Shown: positions 16,728 to 25,409, numbered from the stretch's first letter. The stretch: DNA of 40,961 nt from Gammaproteobacteria bacterium (GCA_016874135.1 VGVE01000018.1:1-40961), one strand, 5' to 3'. Numbers and translations are program-made. The notes: a model not told the origin generated them from the letters alone.

Positions 16728-18451
16728 GTGAAAACGGCCACGTCGGAGCCCAAGCGCTCGACACAGCCCCTTTCGAGGCAGTTGCTTCTCGCCAACAGCG
16801 CCATCCTGCTGGCGGCAAGCATTATCTTGAGCATCTTCCTCAGCGTGAACACCTGACGAGAGTGGCAGGACATCGCCGGCGCATTTGGCCGTTACCTTGC
16901 GCGCGCAATTGCCCATGATATTCGTGATGCGTTGAATACGCGGGATTCCATGCGGCTCAACCAGACTCTCGACGCCGTCGGTCATACCGATATGGTGTCA
17001 CTGGCATGCATCTACGATCTCAGAGGTCCGGTGGCGGCATACGCCCGCGCAGGCAGCGACCGCGCCGGCAGGGCCTGCCCCACCAGCCAAAATGTCGGGT
17101 TGGACGGTCACCTGCATGCCCTCGAAACGGTGTACCAGGATTCGACACCTATCGGCTACGTCACCATTCACATTGATTCCGACGTCGTGGCCACGGCAAC
17201 ACTCAATCGCATCTGGCCTGTTCTTCTTGTTCTGCTCTTTTTGATTGGCCTGGTCATGATTGCGACCCACGCCAGCAGTCGCCGAGTGACCAGAAGCCTC
17301 ACCGCGCTCACGGGATTTGCTCGCTCAGCGACTGGTGATACGGCAGACTTCCCGCAGATCACGGATGCACCGAAGGACGTCATTGAGCTGGCCGACGCCT
17401 ATCGACGACTGGTGCAACACCTGGAGCGGGCGCGGGAAACCGCCTCGATGGAAGCAGACAACCGGCGCGCCGCCCAGGACGCTGAATCAGCCGCGACGAA
17501 GACACTGCAGCTCATTGCCAACACCATCCCGCACGTGATCATCACCCGCCGCGCCGATGGCTCGATGTTGTTCGTGAACAAGGCGGCGGCAACACTCTAC
17601 GGCACCACGGTCGAGGCGATGCTCGAACCAGCGTTTCTTTCCAGTCAGTCTGCCGATGACGCTCTTCTGGTTGGCAATTCGTGCCCATGTGTACCGCGTG
17701 AGATCGACTTCGCGGCAGCGGACGGCACATCGCACCGCCTGGTGGTGAGCCGCAACTTCATCGAAGGCGCGGCTTTCGAACTGACACTCGCGAGTGGCAT
17801 TGCGCACGACTTCAACAGCCTGCTCACGCCGATCCTCGGCTACAGCACTCTGCTCGAATCCATGGATATCCCGGAGGAAGTCCGCGAAAGGCTCGGGCAC
17901 ATCACCACTGCTGCCACACGCGCCCGCAACGTCGTTCAGCAGATCCTGACGTTCAGTCGCCGGCGTCCGCCACTGCGCTCAAGAGCCTCCATGCATGCGC
18001 TGGTGAACGATACGGTGGCCCTGATGCGGGCGACGATTCCTGCCCACATTCTGTTCCGGGTTGAACAACGGGTAGACGCGACGGTGCACGCCGATCAAGG
18101 GCAGCTCGAACAGGTGCTGGTCAACCTGCTCACCAACGCCTCCTAGGCCATCGGCGCCAAGCCCGGTGTGATCACCATCCGCACCGGCTTTGGCCCACAG
18201 CCGTCGCCATCAGCATTGCTGATACCGGTGCGGGGACGAGTGCAGAGGTGATGAGTCACATCTTCGAACCATTCTTCACCACCAAGGGGGTTGGTGAAGG
18301 TAGCGGGCTCGGCCTCTCGGTGGTACACGGCATCGTGCAAAACCACGAAGGCCACATCGACGTGAGCTCAACAGTCGGTGAAGGCACCGTGTTCACAGTA
18401 CGGCTGCTCGTAACCGTCGCGCAGATTGCTGCCGCAAAATCTGGCGCTTAA
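16728..18451 (+). pseudogene. Decayed membrane sensor histidine kinase (PAS-HisKA-HATPase)
   Basis: Traceable from about GTG 16728 to TAA 18451 with four lesions. (1) TGA at 16854-16856, just after the first membrane helix (ANSAILLAASIILSIFLSV). (2) The PAS domain (IANTIPHVIITRRADGS) is followed by NFIEGAAFELTLASGIAHDFN, where the usual stretch of roughly 35 residues before the H-box appears deleted. (3) TAG at 18144-18146 inside the N-box NLLTNAS-AIGAKPG. (4) A frameshift near 18195-18202; the rest (VAISIADTGAG, FEPFFTTK, GSGLGLSVVHGIV) is in another frame. The domain order before decay was two membrane helices around a periplasmic sensor, HAMP-like linker, PAS, HisKA with His in IAHDFN, then HATPase. 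No response regulator gene follows. Confidence 0.88.
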
Positions 18452-18536
18452 GGCTCGGGCGCTGAGGGCTCGTTGACCACACCGGCCTGATACACTGCCA
18501 GACAAATCGATAAACGGCCCGGAACCCGCTACTGCC

Positions 18537-19559
18537 ATGAAGAACATGAAACTCGGTTTACAGCTCGGATACTGGAGCTCAAGTCCGCCACCCAAATTCA
18601 TCGGCCTTGCCCAAGAAGCCGAACGACTGGGTTATGACTCGGTGTGGACGGCTGAAGCCTATGGTTCCGACGCGCTCACACCACTTGCCTGGATCGGCGC
18701 ACAAACGTCGAAGATCCGCCTCGGCACAGGCGTATGCCAACTTTCGGCACGGGCACCAACCGCCATGGCGATGGCTGCCATGACCATCGATCACCTCTCC
18801 CAGGGGCGTTTCATTCTGGGCCTTGGCGTGTCTGGTCCGCAGGTGGTTGAAGGTTGGTACGGCGCGCCGTTTTCGAAACCCCTGGCCCGTACCCGCGAAT
18901 ACATCGACATCATTCGCCAGGTGCTGAAGCGCGAACAACCGGTAGCAAATGCCGGAGAGCACTACCCCCTGCCCTATAACGGGGAAGGTGCCTGGGGTCT
19001 TGGCAAACCGCTCAAGTCCATCCTGCACCCCTATCGTGAAAGACTGCCGATCTTCCTTGGCGCCGAAGGTCCGAAGAATGTCGCCATGACGGCAGAAATC
19101 GCCGACGGCTGGCTGCCACTCTACTACTCGCCGTTCCGCCAGGACGTTTACAAGCCTTCCTTGTCCAACGCCAAACCCGACTTCGAAATCTGTCAGGGTG
19201 TGGTGGTCAACATCACCGATGACCGGGAGCGTGGATTGCAGCCAGTGAAAAACATGCTCGCGCTCTATGTCGGCGGCATGGGCGCAAAGGACCGCAACTT
19301 CCACAAGGAACTGATTTCCCGCATGGGTTTCGAAGGTGAAGCGCAGAAAATCCAGGACCTTTTCCTCGCCGGCAAAAAGCAGGAAGCGGTTGCCGCAGTT
19401 CCTGACAAGCTCGCCGACGAAATTGCTCTTATCGGTTCGAAGGATTACATCCGCGATCGTCTGGCTGCGTGGCGCGAAACACCAGTAACATCACTGCTGG
19501 TTTCCGGACGCAGCAGCGCGGAACTGCAAACACTCGCCGAGTTGGTACTCGGCACCTGA
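18537..19559 (+). CDS. LLM-class flavin/F420-dependent oxidoreductase
   Basis: 340 residues, luciferase-like monooxygenase TIM barrel. Typical segments are AQEAERLGYDSVWTAEAYGSD, KIRLGTGVCQLSARAPTAMA, LSQGRFILGLGVSGPQVVEGWYG and LPIFLGAEGPKNVAMTAEIADGWLP (each split by short loops). This branch resembles F420-dependent LLM enzymes annotated as N5,N10-methylene-H4MPT reductase-like; the true substrate is unknown. Start ATG 18537 (or Met4 at 18546). It directly follows the broken histidine kinase on the same strand and faces the four-cysteine protein pair. Confidence 0.88.
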   Translation: MKNMKLGLQLGYWSSSPPPKFIGLAQEAERLGYDSVWTAEAYGSDALTPLAWIGAQTSKIRLGTGVCQLSARAPTAMAMAAMTIDHLSQGRFILGLGVSGPQVVEGWYGAPFSKPLARTREYIDIIRQVLKREQPVANAGEHYPLPYNGEGAWGLGKPLKSILHPYRERLPIFLGAEGPKNVAMTAEIADGWLPLYYSPFRQDVYKPSLSNAKPDFEICQGVVVNITDDRERGLQPVKNMLALYVGGMGAKDRNFHKELISRMGFEGEAQKIQDLFLAGKKQEAVAAVPDKLADEIALIGSKDYIRDRLAAWRETPVTSLLVSGRSSAELQTLAELVLGT

Positions 19560-19560
19560 T

Positions 19561-19590
19561 GGGACTTGATGGGCCTTGGTGGGCCTTGAT
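19561..19590. repeat. Three imperfect 10-bp direct repeats after the LLM gene
   Basis: Blocks gggacttgat, gggccttggt and gggccttgat lie back to back immediately after the TGA at 19557-19559. The partial unit cctgat precedes them and overlaps the stop codon. They are non-coding here. A slipped-strand origin is likely. Confidence 0.5.
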
Positions 19591-19599
19591 TGAGGGACG

Positions 19600-19620
19600 G
19601 GCCGGCACGATCCGCCGGCC
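19600..19620. terminator. GC-rich hairpin between convergent genes
   Basis: Perfect 7-bp arms GGCCGGC (19600-19606) and GCCGGCC (19614-19620) around ACGATCC, placed between the convergent LLM gene and the four-cysteine pair. There is no run of T on either side, so if it ends transcription it does so weakly or as a 3'-end stabiliser for both messages. Confidence 0.4.
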
Positions 19621-19654
19621 TATTCCGCAAACGCGATGCACATTCAGCCGCCCG

Positions 19655-20155
19655 CTAACGATTGCGGTGCTTTTTGAGCTCCTCACGCAGGAAGTCGTAC
19701 TGCTCCTTGCTGATCTGACGGAATGAATCGATCTGGCAGGGTACGCCCGGAATACCTGAAGCGCGATCGATGGTGTTGATGGAATCCAGCCGGCACAGGC
19801 GGTTCGAGTTGCTGCTGATCGAAAGGACGTCATCATAGTCGAGGCTGCGGCACGGTGGGATCAGCTTGACGAGGTAGATCCTGCGATTCGAAGAGCGAAA
19901 GGCCACATGTTGCCGGTCGAGGATTTTCGAGCTGCGTACCCGCTTCATATCGATGCAGCGCGTGACGTCCCCGTAGTCTTCTTCAGTGAGTGTCTCCGCG
20001 AGTATCTGGTCCACGGTTAGTTTCTGCTCAGTCACTGTGTCCGCAGGTTTGTCACGCGGCGGGCTCGGATCCTCCTTCGCCTGTATATCTCCCTCCGCGA
20101 GAAGGAGCACACACAGGAACCCTTTGACCAATGAGAATTGTTGCGAACAGATCAT
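19655..20155 (-). CDS. Small exported four-cysteine protein (DUF6491-like), second of a pair
   Basis: 166 residues. It has a hydrophobic N-terminus, probably a signal peptide (FSLVKGFLCVLLLAEGDIQA). The mature part has four cysteines in the order RCIDMKRV, PPCRSLDY, NRLCRLDSI and VPCQIDSF, the same framework as the upstream gene product, and ends LREELKKHRNR before TAG. The pattern recalls DUF6491-type periplasmic or lipoprotein-like proteins; this is a recollection, not a search result. The start ATG overlaps the stop of the upstream paralogue by four bases (ATGA), so the two are translationally coupled. Function is unknown. Confidence 0.75.
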   Translation of the reverse strand: MICSQQFSLVKGFLCVLLLAEGDIQAKEDPSPPRDKPADTVTEQKLTVDQILAETLTEEDYGDVTRCIDMKRVRSSKILDRQHVAFRSSNRRIYLVKLIPPCRSLDYDDVLSISSNSNRLCRLDSINTIDRASGIPGVPCQIDSFRQISKEQYDFLREELKKHRNR

Positions 20156-20739
20156 GAAGGATCTCCTGCGTCTGGCGCGGTATCACGCTCTGTGTCGGCA
20201 TCGTTAGCCTGCCGATCGGAGTCTTGAACCCGTCCCGAGCGCCTGGCTTTGCGTAGCTGGCGGAACTGTTCACGCAACATGTCAGCCTGTTCCAGCTCGA
20301 CCCGCTCGAATGCACCCAGGTGGCAGCGGGGTGGAAAGTCTTCCGGTGCAGGAATTCCCGTTTCCCGCGCCAGCATAGTGTCGTGTCGGCACAACCGGCT
20401 GACGTGCCGCGTAATTTCCAGACGATTGCCTGGCCGCAATCCGCGGCACTTCATCGTCAGGCGATTGAGCCACGCGTCCTTGCCCGTGACAACGAGGACA
20501 TGGCTGGAATCAAGGATATCGACCTTGCGCACTTTGCGGGTCGGTATGCAGTTTTCCCGCTGCACGTAGGCCTCTTCAGGCAACGTATCGGTGAGGATCG
20601 CGAGCGCCTCCGCTGATATACCGTCCTTTGGCTTTGCGGTTTCATCCGCCTGGAAAAAAACTTCCACGAACGGCAGGCCGGCAATGAGCCAAACCCTCAC
20701 AGTTTTTCTCAACTTCAGGTCTCTCTTCTGGAATGTCAT
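20152..20739 (-). CDS. Small exported four-cysteine protein (DUF6491-like), first of a pair
   Basis: 195 residues from ATG 20739, which has GGAAGGAG eight bases upstream; a start six codons earlier has no such site. The N-terminus is basic (KRDLKLRKTVR) and then hydrophobic (VWLIAGLPFVEVFFQA), a likely signal peptide. The four cysteines NCIPTRKV, MKCRGLRP, SRLCRHDTM and PRCHLGAF align with those of the downstream gene, as do the VDILDSSHVLVV and KILDRQHVAF strands and the LREQFRQL/LREELKK helices. The C-terminus has an extra charged tail (QDSDRQANDADTERD). Tandem duplication is the simplest origin. Function is unknown. Confidence 0.78.
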   Translation of the reverse strand: MTFQKRDLKLRKTVRVWLIAGLPFVEVFFQADETAKPKDGISAEALAILTDTLPEEAYVQRENCIPTRKVRKVDILDSSHVLVVTGKDAWLNRLTMKCRGLRPGNRLEITRHVSRLCRHDTMLARETGIPAPEDFPPRCHLGAFERVELEQADMLREQFRQLRKARRSGRVQDSDRQANDADTERDTAPDAGDPS

Positions 20740-20786
20740 ACCACGCACTCCTTCCACTTGCCGGCAATCATGGTGCCCCTCTCCGG

Positions 20787-20822
20787 CCCCGCTTCCAACC
20801 CCGCCTCCAGCCTCGCTTCCAA
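20787..20822. repeat. Three 12-bp tandem repeats upstream of the four-cysteine pair
   Basis: CCCCGCTTCCAA, CCCCGCCTCCAG and CCTCGCTTCCAA follow each other exactly at 12-bp spacing in the divergent intergenic region. They lie 48-83 bp upstream of the four-cysteine operon start and about 120 bp before the next LLM gene. They could be a regulatory array or simple slippage. Confidence 0.6.
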
Positions 20823-20942
20823 CACACTCCGGCTACCTCGCCGGGTTAGCGGATCGACAGCCCGACGACGCCTCCGTATGCTCCGGATCAGCCCAAACCA
20901 CCATCGGTCCAGCCATCATCTAAATCAAAGGGAGAACCGCTC

Positions 20943-22034
20943 ATGCACGTCGGTACGGCTGTAATTTTCCAGAATCCGCACAAACATCTTACCGACAGTC
21001 AGGTCTACGCCCGCGATGTGGCCTTGGCCCGATTGGCCGAGCCCCTCGGGTTCGAATCGATCTGGAGCGTCGAGCACCACTTCACCGACTACACCATGTG
21101 CCCGGATCCGCTGCAGTTCCTCACCTACATGGCCGGGTGCACCACGCATGTCCGACTCGGCACCATGGTCGTGGTTCTGCCCTGGCACGATCCATTACGT
21201 GTGGCTGAGTCCGTTGCGATGCTCGATAACCTGTCGGGAGGCCGTTTGATCCTCGGTCTCGGCCGCGGTGCGGGACGTGTGGAGTTCGATGGCTTTCGCC
21301 AGGACATGGCGGATTCGCGGCCGCGATTTGTTGAGTCGGCAGAGTGTGTACTCACCGGTCTTGAACGGGGTTACCTCGAGTACCTGGGTCAATATGTGCA
21401 ACAGCCAAGGGTAGACATCCGGCCCGCGCCGAGCCTCTCGTTCCGCGGTCGCACCTACGCCGCAGCGGTCTCTCCTGAATCCGTCAGCATCATGGCGAAA
21501 CTCGGTATTGGCCTTCTGGTCATTCCGCAGAAGCCCTGGGACGCGGTGGAACAGGAAATTGAGGACTATCGCCGCATGTATCGCGATATCAATCGTGAGG
21601 ACCCGCCGGCACCGATCCTCGCCGGTTGGACCTTCTGCGACCGGGATCTTGGCCGCGCGCGGGAATACGCTGAAAAATACATCGGTGGTTATTGGCAGAC
21701 CGTACTCGATCACTACCGCTTCCATGAAGATCATCTGAAAGGCCAGAAGGGTTATGAGTACTACGGCAAGTTCGCGAACAACATCCAGCGACAAGGTGTG
21801 GATGGTGCGGTCGATTTCTTCCTGAACCTGCAGGTCTGGGGAGATCCTGCGCGCTGCCGTGATGTCATCGTCGACAACTGCCAACGCATTGGTGCAGAAG
21901 CATTCATCGGCGTGTTCAGCTACGCCGGTATGCCAGCGCAAGATGCGGAGGGCAGCATGCGCCTCTTCGCCGATGCAGTCATGCCCTCACTCAAGGCCAT
22001 GCCGATCAAGGGCAAGATGGCCTGGGCGGCGTAA
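20943..22034 (+). CDS. LLM-class flavin-dependent oxidoreductase (luciferase alpha-like)
   Basis: 363 residues. The bacterial-luciferase-like barrel is recognised by LAEPLGFESIWSVEHHFTDY, HVRLGTMVVVLPWHDPLRVAE, LSGGRLILGLGRGAG and a late GAEAFIGVFSYAGMP. The EHH near residue 44 is typical of the luciferase/alkanesulfonate monooxygenase-like subgroup. Such enzymes use reduced FMN or F420; which applies here cannot be told from sequence. GGGAG lies nine bases before the ATG. Transcribed divergently from the four-cysteine pair and convergent with the sirtuin gene, 17 bp from its stop. Confidence 0.9.
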   Translation: MHVGTAVIFQNPHKHLTDSQVYARDVALARLAEPLGFESIWSVEHHFTDYTMCPDPLQFLTYMAGCTTHVRLGTMVVVLPWHDPLRVAESVAMLDNLSGGRLILGLGRGAGRVEFDGFRQDMADSRPRFVESAECVLTGLERGYLEYLGQYVQQPRVDIRPAPSLSFRGRTYAAAVSPESVSIMAKLGIGLLVIPQKPWDAVEQEIEDYRRMYRDINREDPPAPILAGWTFCDRDLGRAREYAEKYIGGYWQTVLDHYRFHEDHLKGQKGYEYYGKFANNIQRQGVDGAVDFFLNLQVWGDPARCRDVIVDNCQRIGAEAFIGVFSYAGMPAQDAEGSMRLFADAVMPSLKAMPIKGKMAWAA

Positions 22035-22051
22035 CCGCTACTCCATTTCCT

Positions 22052-22885
22052 TCAATCGGTACTGGCGGCCAGGGTTTGCACCAAGGCCGGCAGCACCTCT
22101 TCACAGCGCGCATCCAAACGCAACGTAACCAGATCGTCAGCGCGGGTGAGCCCCTGATTGAGTACGGCGAGCGGAATGCCGCGGGCGTAGGCATGGCGGC
22201 AGAAGCGAAAGCTTGAAAACACCATCAGGGATGTTCCGATGATCAAGATGCCGTCACTCTCGTCAACCCAGCCGTAAGCCGTATCGACGACCACTCTCGG
22301 CACACTGTCCCCATAAAAAACCACGTCCGGCTTGAGTATACCGCCACAGATCTCACAGACGGGCACCTGGACTCCCTCTATCGCTTGCGGAGTCAACAGC
22401 AGATCGGCATCACCATCCGGTGCTGCCGTAAATTGCGCATCCCCGAGCCAGGGATTTGATGCAGCCAGACGATCCTGCAAAGCGGACCGGGCGGTGATTG
22501 CTCTACAACCGAGGCAAACCACCCGGTCGAGGCGCCCGTGCAAATCGATCACCGCTGATTGGCCGGCCGTCTGGTGGAGCCGATCGACGTTCTGGGTGAT
22601 CACGCCCACCGTGCGCGACTGCAGCTGAGGGTTCGCCAGCGCCCGATGTGCCGGATTCGGTGTGGCGCGGATGAAGGATCGCCAGCCATGAAAACTGCGC
22701 GCCCAATACCTCTGCCGCGTGGCGTGGGAGCGGACGAACGCATCGTGCTGGATCGGCGCGGCTCGTTTCCATTCACCATTGCGATCACGATAGTCGCCGA
22801 TACCGGAAGGTGTGCTGATGCCCGCGCCGGTGATGATGACCAGTCGGCGGCGCTCGGCAATGAAGGAAAAGAGCGGTTCAGCCAT
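22052..22885 (-). CDS. Sirtuin-family NAD-dependent protein deacylase
   Basis: 277 residues from ATG 22885; an earlier ATG at 22897 lies further inside the upstream gene. NAD-binding GAGIS (20-24) with PSGIGDYR, TQNVD (97-101), catalytic His116 in LHG, zinc cysteines 124/127 and 177/180, and GTSL (217-220). The spacing between the zinc pairs is long (about 50 residues), as in SIRT4-like class II sirtuins. It removes acyl groups from lysines using NAD. The start overlaps the stop of the upstream serine hydrolase by eight bases, so the two are coupled. It appears intact. Confidence 0.93.
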   Translation of the reverse strand: MAEPLFSFIAERRRLVIITGAGISTPSGIGDYRDRNGEWKRAAPIQHDAFVRSHATRQRYWARSFHGWRSFIRATPNPAHRALANPQLQSRTVGVITQNVDRLHQTAGQSAVIDLHGRLDRVVCLGCRAITARSALQDRLAASNPWLGDAQFTAAPDGDADLLLTPQAIEGVQVPVCEICGGILKPDVVFYGDSVPRVVVDTAYGWVDESDGILIIGTSLMVFSSFRFCRHAYARGIPLAVLNQGLTRADDLVTLRLDARCEEVLPALVQTLAASTD

Positions 22886-24110
22886 TCCGGTCCGCACAAC
22901 GAATGGCAGCGCCAGCGAGGCGCGGCATGCGGGAATCTCCGGTCGGTGTGCCCGTACCGCCGTTCACCGTCAGAGCAACTGCCAGGCGCCTCGAAGGATC
23001 ACAGAACGCGCCCGATCCACCATAGCCAAAGTGGCCGAAACCTTGAGGTGCACGCGCCCCGAACGCGAACACCCGGTGATAACCCAGGCGCCAGTGCATC
23101 GGGATGAACAACACGTTGTCACGGGTACGGTTGCGCACTTCACCCATCAGCTGCACCCGTGCCGGCGACAGCAGGCGTACACCCTCGAGCGCACCACCTT
23201 CCGCAATCATCGCGTAAAGCCGTGCCAGCGAGCGCGCCGTAAACTGTCCGTTGGCTGCGGGAATGCAGGCCCGCACCACTTCCTCGGAATTGAAGTCGAA
23301 GGGTGTGTCGAACGGAAACAGGGCCGCCCGAAACTCGGCCAGGTCAACACCTACATAACGAAGTGCACGCCGTACGGCATCCGCGACACCGGTTTGCCAT
23401 CCTTCCTTCGGCTGCGGACGACGCAGCATGCCATTGACAAGGTGCGCCCGCCGCGAAACTTCCTCGTCAGGCATGCCGATGAAGAGTCCGTCGAGGGCCA
23501 GAGGTTCTGCCAACCGCTGTTGCAGCGTAGTGGCGAGGGGCTCCCCGGTGATCTTCTCGATCAATCCACCTATCAGCCACCCATAGGTGAGTGCGTGGTA
23601 CCCGTGCTGTTCACCGGGGGTATGTACCGGTTTCGCCGCCGCCACCGCCGCGGTCATGATCGACCAGTCGAGCATGTCCTGAGGCGAGGACACCATCTCA
23701 CCGATCCGGTAGAGCCCGGCTTCATGGGTGAGCAGATGGCGCACTGTAATGTGTTCCTTGCCGGCTTGACCAAACTCCGGCCAGTGGCGACCCACCGGAT
23801 CGTCGTAGTGCACGCGGCCTTCATCCGCGAGGACATGCAGAAGCGTCGAAACCACACCCTTGGTGGTTGAAAAACTTGGCGCCGTGGTGTCTTCGAGCCA
23901 CGGCCGACCTTCACGGTCGGCGGCACCACCCCAGATATCCACCATCTTCTCGCCACGATGCCAGACGCAGGCAGCGCCACCACCGGGACGATCCCGCAGG
24001 AACGTGCCGAAGGTTGCAGCCACCGCAGCGAAGTCGGGATGTACATGACCTTGCAACATCCCGGTGATGGTAGCAGCCTTCAGTTCGGGATGATCGAGCG
24101 GAGAAGGCAT
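22878..24110 (-). CDS. EstB-like serine hydrolase (class C beta-lactamase fold)
   Basis: 410 residues if started at ATG 24110; Met18 (24059, MLQGHVHPDFAAV) may be the true start, because relatives begin just before GHVxPxF and because 24110 leaves only 2 bp to the divergent gene. SxxK is STTK at 81-84 with Tyr171 as the second motif (YHALTYG), and GFGHFGYGGSG stands near the C-terminus in place of KTG. There is no signal peptide, so it is a cytoplasmic esterase-type member. It is followed by the overlapping sirtuin gene. The substrate is unknown; true beta-lactamase activity is unlikely. Confidence 0.88.
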   Translation of the reverse strand: MPSPLDHPELKAATITGMLQGHVHPDFAAVAATFGTFLRDRPGGGAACVWHRGEKMVDIWGGAADREGRPWLEDTTAPSFSTTKGVVSTLLHVLADEGRVHYDDPVGRHWPEFGQAGKEHITVRHLLTHEAGLYRIGEMVSSPQDMLDWSIMTAAVAAAKPVHTPGEQHGYHALTYGWLIGGLIEKITGEPLATTLQQRLAEPLALDGLFIGMPDEEVSRRAHLVNGMLRRPQPKEGWQTGVADAVRRALRYVGVDLAEFRAALFPFDTPFDFNSEEVVRACIPAANGQFTARSLARLYAMIAEGGALEGVRLLSPARVQLMGEVRNRTRDNVLFIPMHWRLGYHRVFAFGARAPQGFGHFGYGGSGAFCDPSRRLAVALTVNGGTGTPTGDSRMPRLAGAAIRCADRNG

Positions 24111-24112
24111 CA

Positions 24113-25378
24113 ATGAAGATCGATGGTCGATGGGCTCTGTTGGTACTGGTGGCTTGTCTTGTTCCTGCGTCTTTTGCCGGATCGCTCGATCTGCCGACTG
24201 CAAAGCCCGAAGACGTCGGTATGTCGGGTGATCGTCTCGCCCGCATCACACCAGTCATGCAGGGGTACATCGACAGGAAGCTCGTACCGGGCGTCATTAC
24301 TGCTGTGGTACGCCGCGGCAAACTTGTACACCTCGAGGTGCAGGGTGCGATGGATGCGGAGTCCGGGGTACCGATGCGCGAAGATGCGATCTTCCGCATC
24401 GCCAGCATGACCAAACCGATCACGTCGGTTGCACTCATGATGTTGTGGGAAGAAGGTCGGTTTCAGCTATCCGATCCGGTCAGCAAATTCCTGCCCGAGT
24501 TCGCCTCACCCACGGTTTCGACCACCCGCGATGCCAGCGGCAAGACCGGTGAACTGATACCCGTAGAACGGCCCATCACCATCCGTGACATGCTCACGCA
24601 CACTGCGGGGCTCGCCAACAACTACATCGGCAATACCGCGTTCTACCAGGAAACGATGCAGCCTCAAGGTGCGGAAAAACTCGACAGCTACATCCGTCGT
24701 CTGGCGGCGTTGCCACTGAATTATCAACCCGGTACGGCCTGGGAGTACTCCGGCGCCACGGATGTAGTAGGACGCCTGGTAGAAGTGATCAGCGGCCAAC
24801 CCCTCGACGTCTTCCTGCGAGAGCGCATCTTCAAACCGCTGCAGATGCCTGACACACACTTCTGGCTGGATGAATCCCATGCGCCACGGCTTACCACTCA
24901 ATACAAACCCGGCGAAGACCTCACCATCGTGCGCGACGACCCGGGTGGTGCGGCCAGTCGCTGGATTACCGGTCCCAAAACACTATTCCGCGGCGCCGGT
25001 GGGCTCGCCTCAACCACCCGCGACTATTTGCGTTTCCATTTGATGATGCTGAATGAAGGCGTACTCGACGGCGTCCGCTTGCTTGCGCCTGGTACCGTTG
25101 AACTCATGACCCGCAACCACACCGGTGATCTCAAGCTCTGGCTGGCCGGGCCGGGAACGGGGTTCGGTCTCGGTTACGGAGTGGTTCTGGATCGGGGCGC
25201 AGCGGCAACACCATTGTCTGAAGGTGCCTACTACTGGGGCGGTGCGTACTGCACGCTTTCCTGGGTGGACCCGGAAGAAGAACTGATCGGCATCGTCATG
25301 ACGCAGGTTCGCCCCTATACCCACATCAACATCCGCCAGGATTTCCAGGTGCTGGTACATTCGGCCATCATCGACTAA
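24113..25378 (+). CDS. Exported serine hydrolase (class C beta-lactamase fold)
   Basis: 421 residues. Signal peptide at 1-22 (RWALLVLVACLVPASFAG), so it is periplasmic. The SMTK nucleophile motif is at 98-101, Tyr212 in YSG, and a YYWGGAY segment in the KTG region. Strong ribosome site GGAGAAGG before ATG 24113. Its start is back to back with the EstB-like gene, so its promoter must lie inside that gene. Although both share the fold, the two neighbours are dissimilar in motif detail and cell location, so they are not a recent duplication. It probably acts as an esterase or peptidase. Confidence 0.9.
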   Translation: MKIDGRWALLVLVACLVPASFAGSLDLPTAKPEDVGMSGDRLARITPVMQGYIDRKLVPGVITAVVRRGKLVHLEVQGAMDAESGVPMREDAIFRIASMTKPITSVALMMLWEEGRFQLSDPVSKFLPEFASPTVSTTRDASGKTGELIPVERPITIRDMLTHTAGLANNYIGNTAFYQETMQPQGAEKLDSYIRRLAALPLNYQPGTAWEYSGATDVVGRLVEVISGQPLDVFLRERIFKPLQMPDTHFWLDESHAPRLTTQYKPGEDLTIVRDDPGGAASRWITGPKTLFRGAGGLASTTRDYLRFHLMMLNEGVLDGVRLLAPGTVELMTRNHTGDLKLWLAGPGTGFGLGYGVVLDRGAAATPLSEGAYYWGGAYCTLSWVDPEEELIGIVMTQVRPYTHINIRQDFQVLVHSAIID

Positions 25379-25409
25379 CCGCCGGATTGCCAACCATGAG
25401 ACAAACCCT

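Noticed and set aside
3364..18146. TAG reassigned to glutamine throughout the genome
   Set aside because: TAG ends the GFA gene at its natural family terminus and also closes two other genes (19655 and 25865); the genes with internal TAG carry additional lesions. Kept only as a low-probability question.
22878..25378. The two serine hydrolases as true beta-lactamase resistance genes
   Set aside because: Their second and third active-site motifs (YHA or YSG, no KTG) fit esterase/peptidase-like members; no lactam-specific feature is visible.
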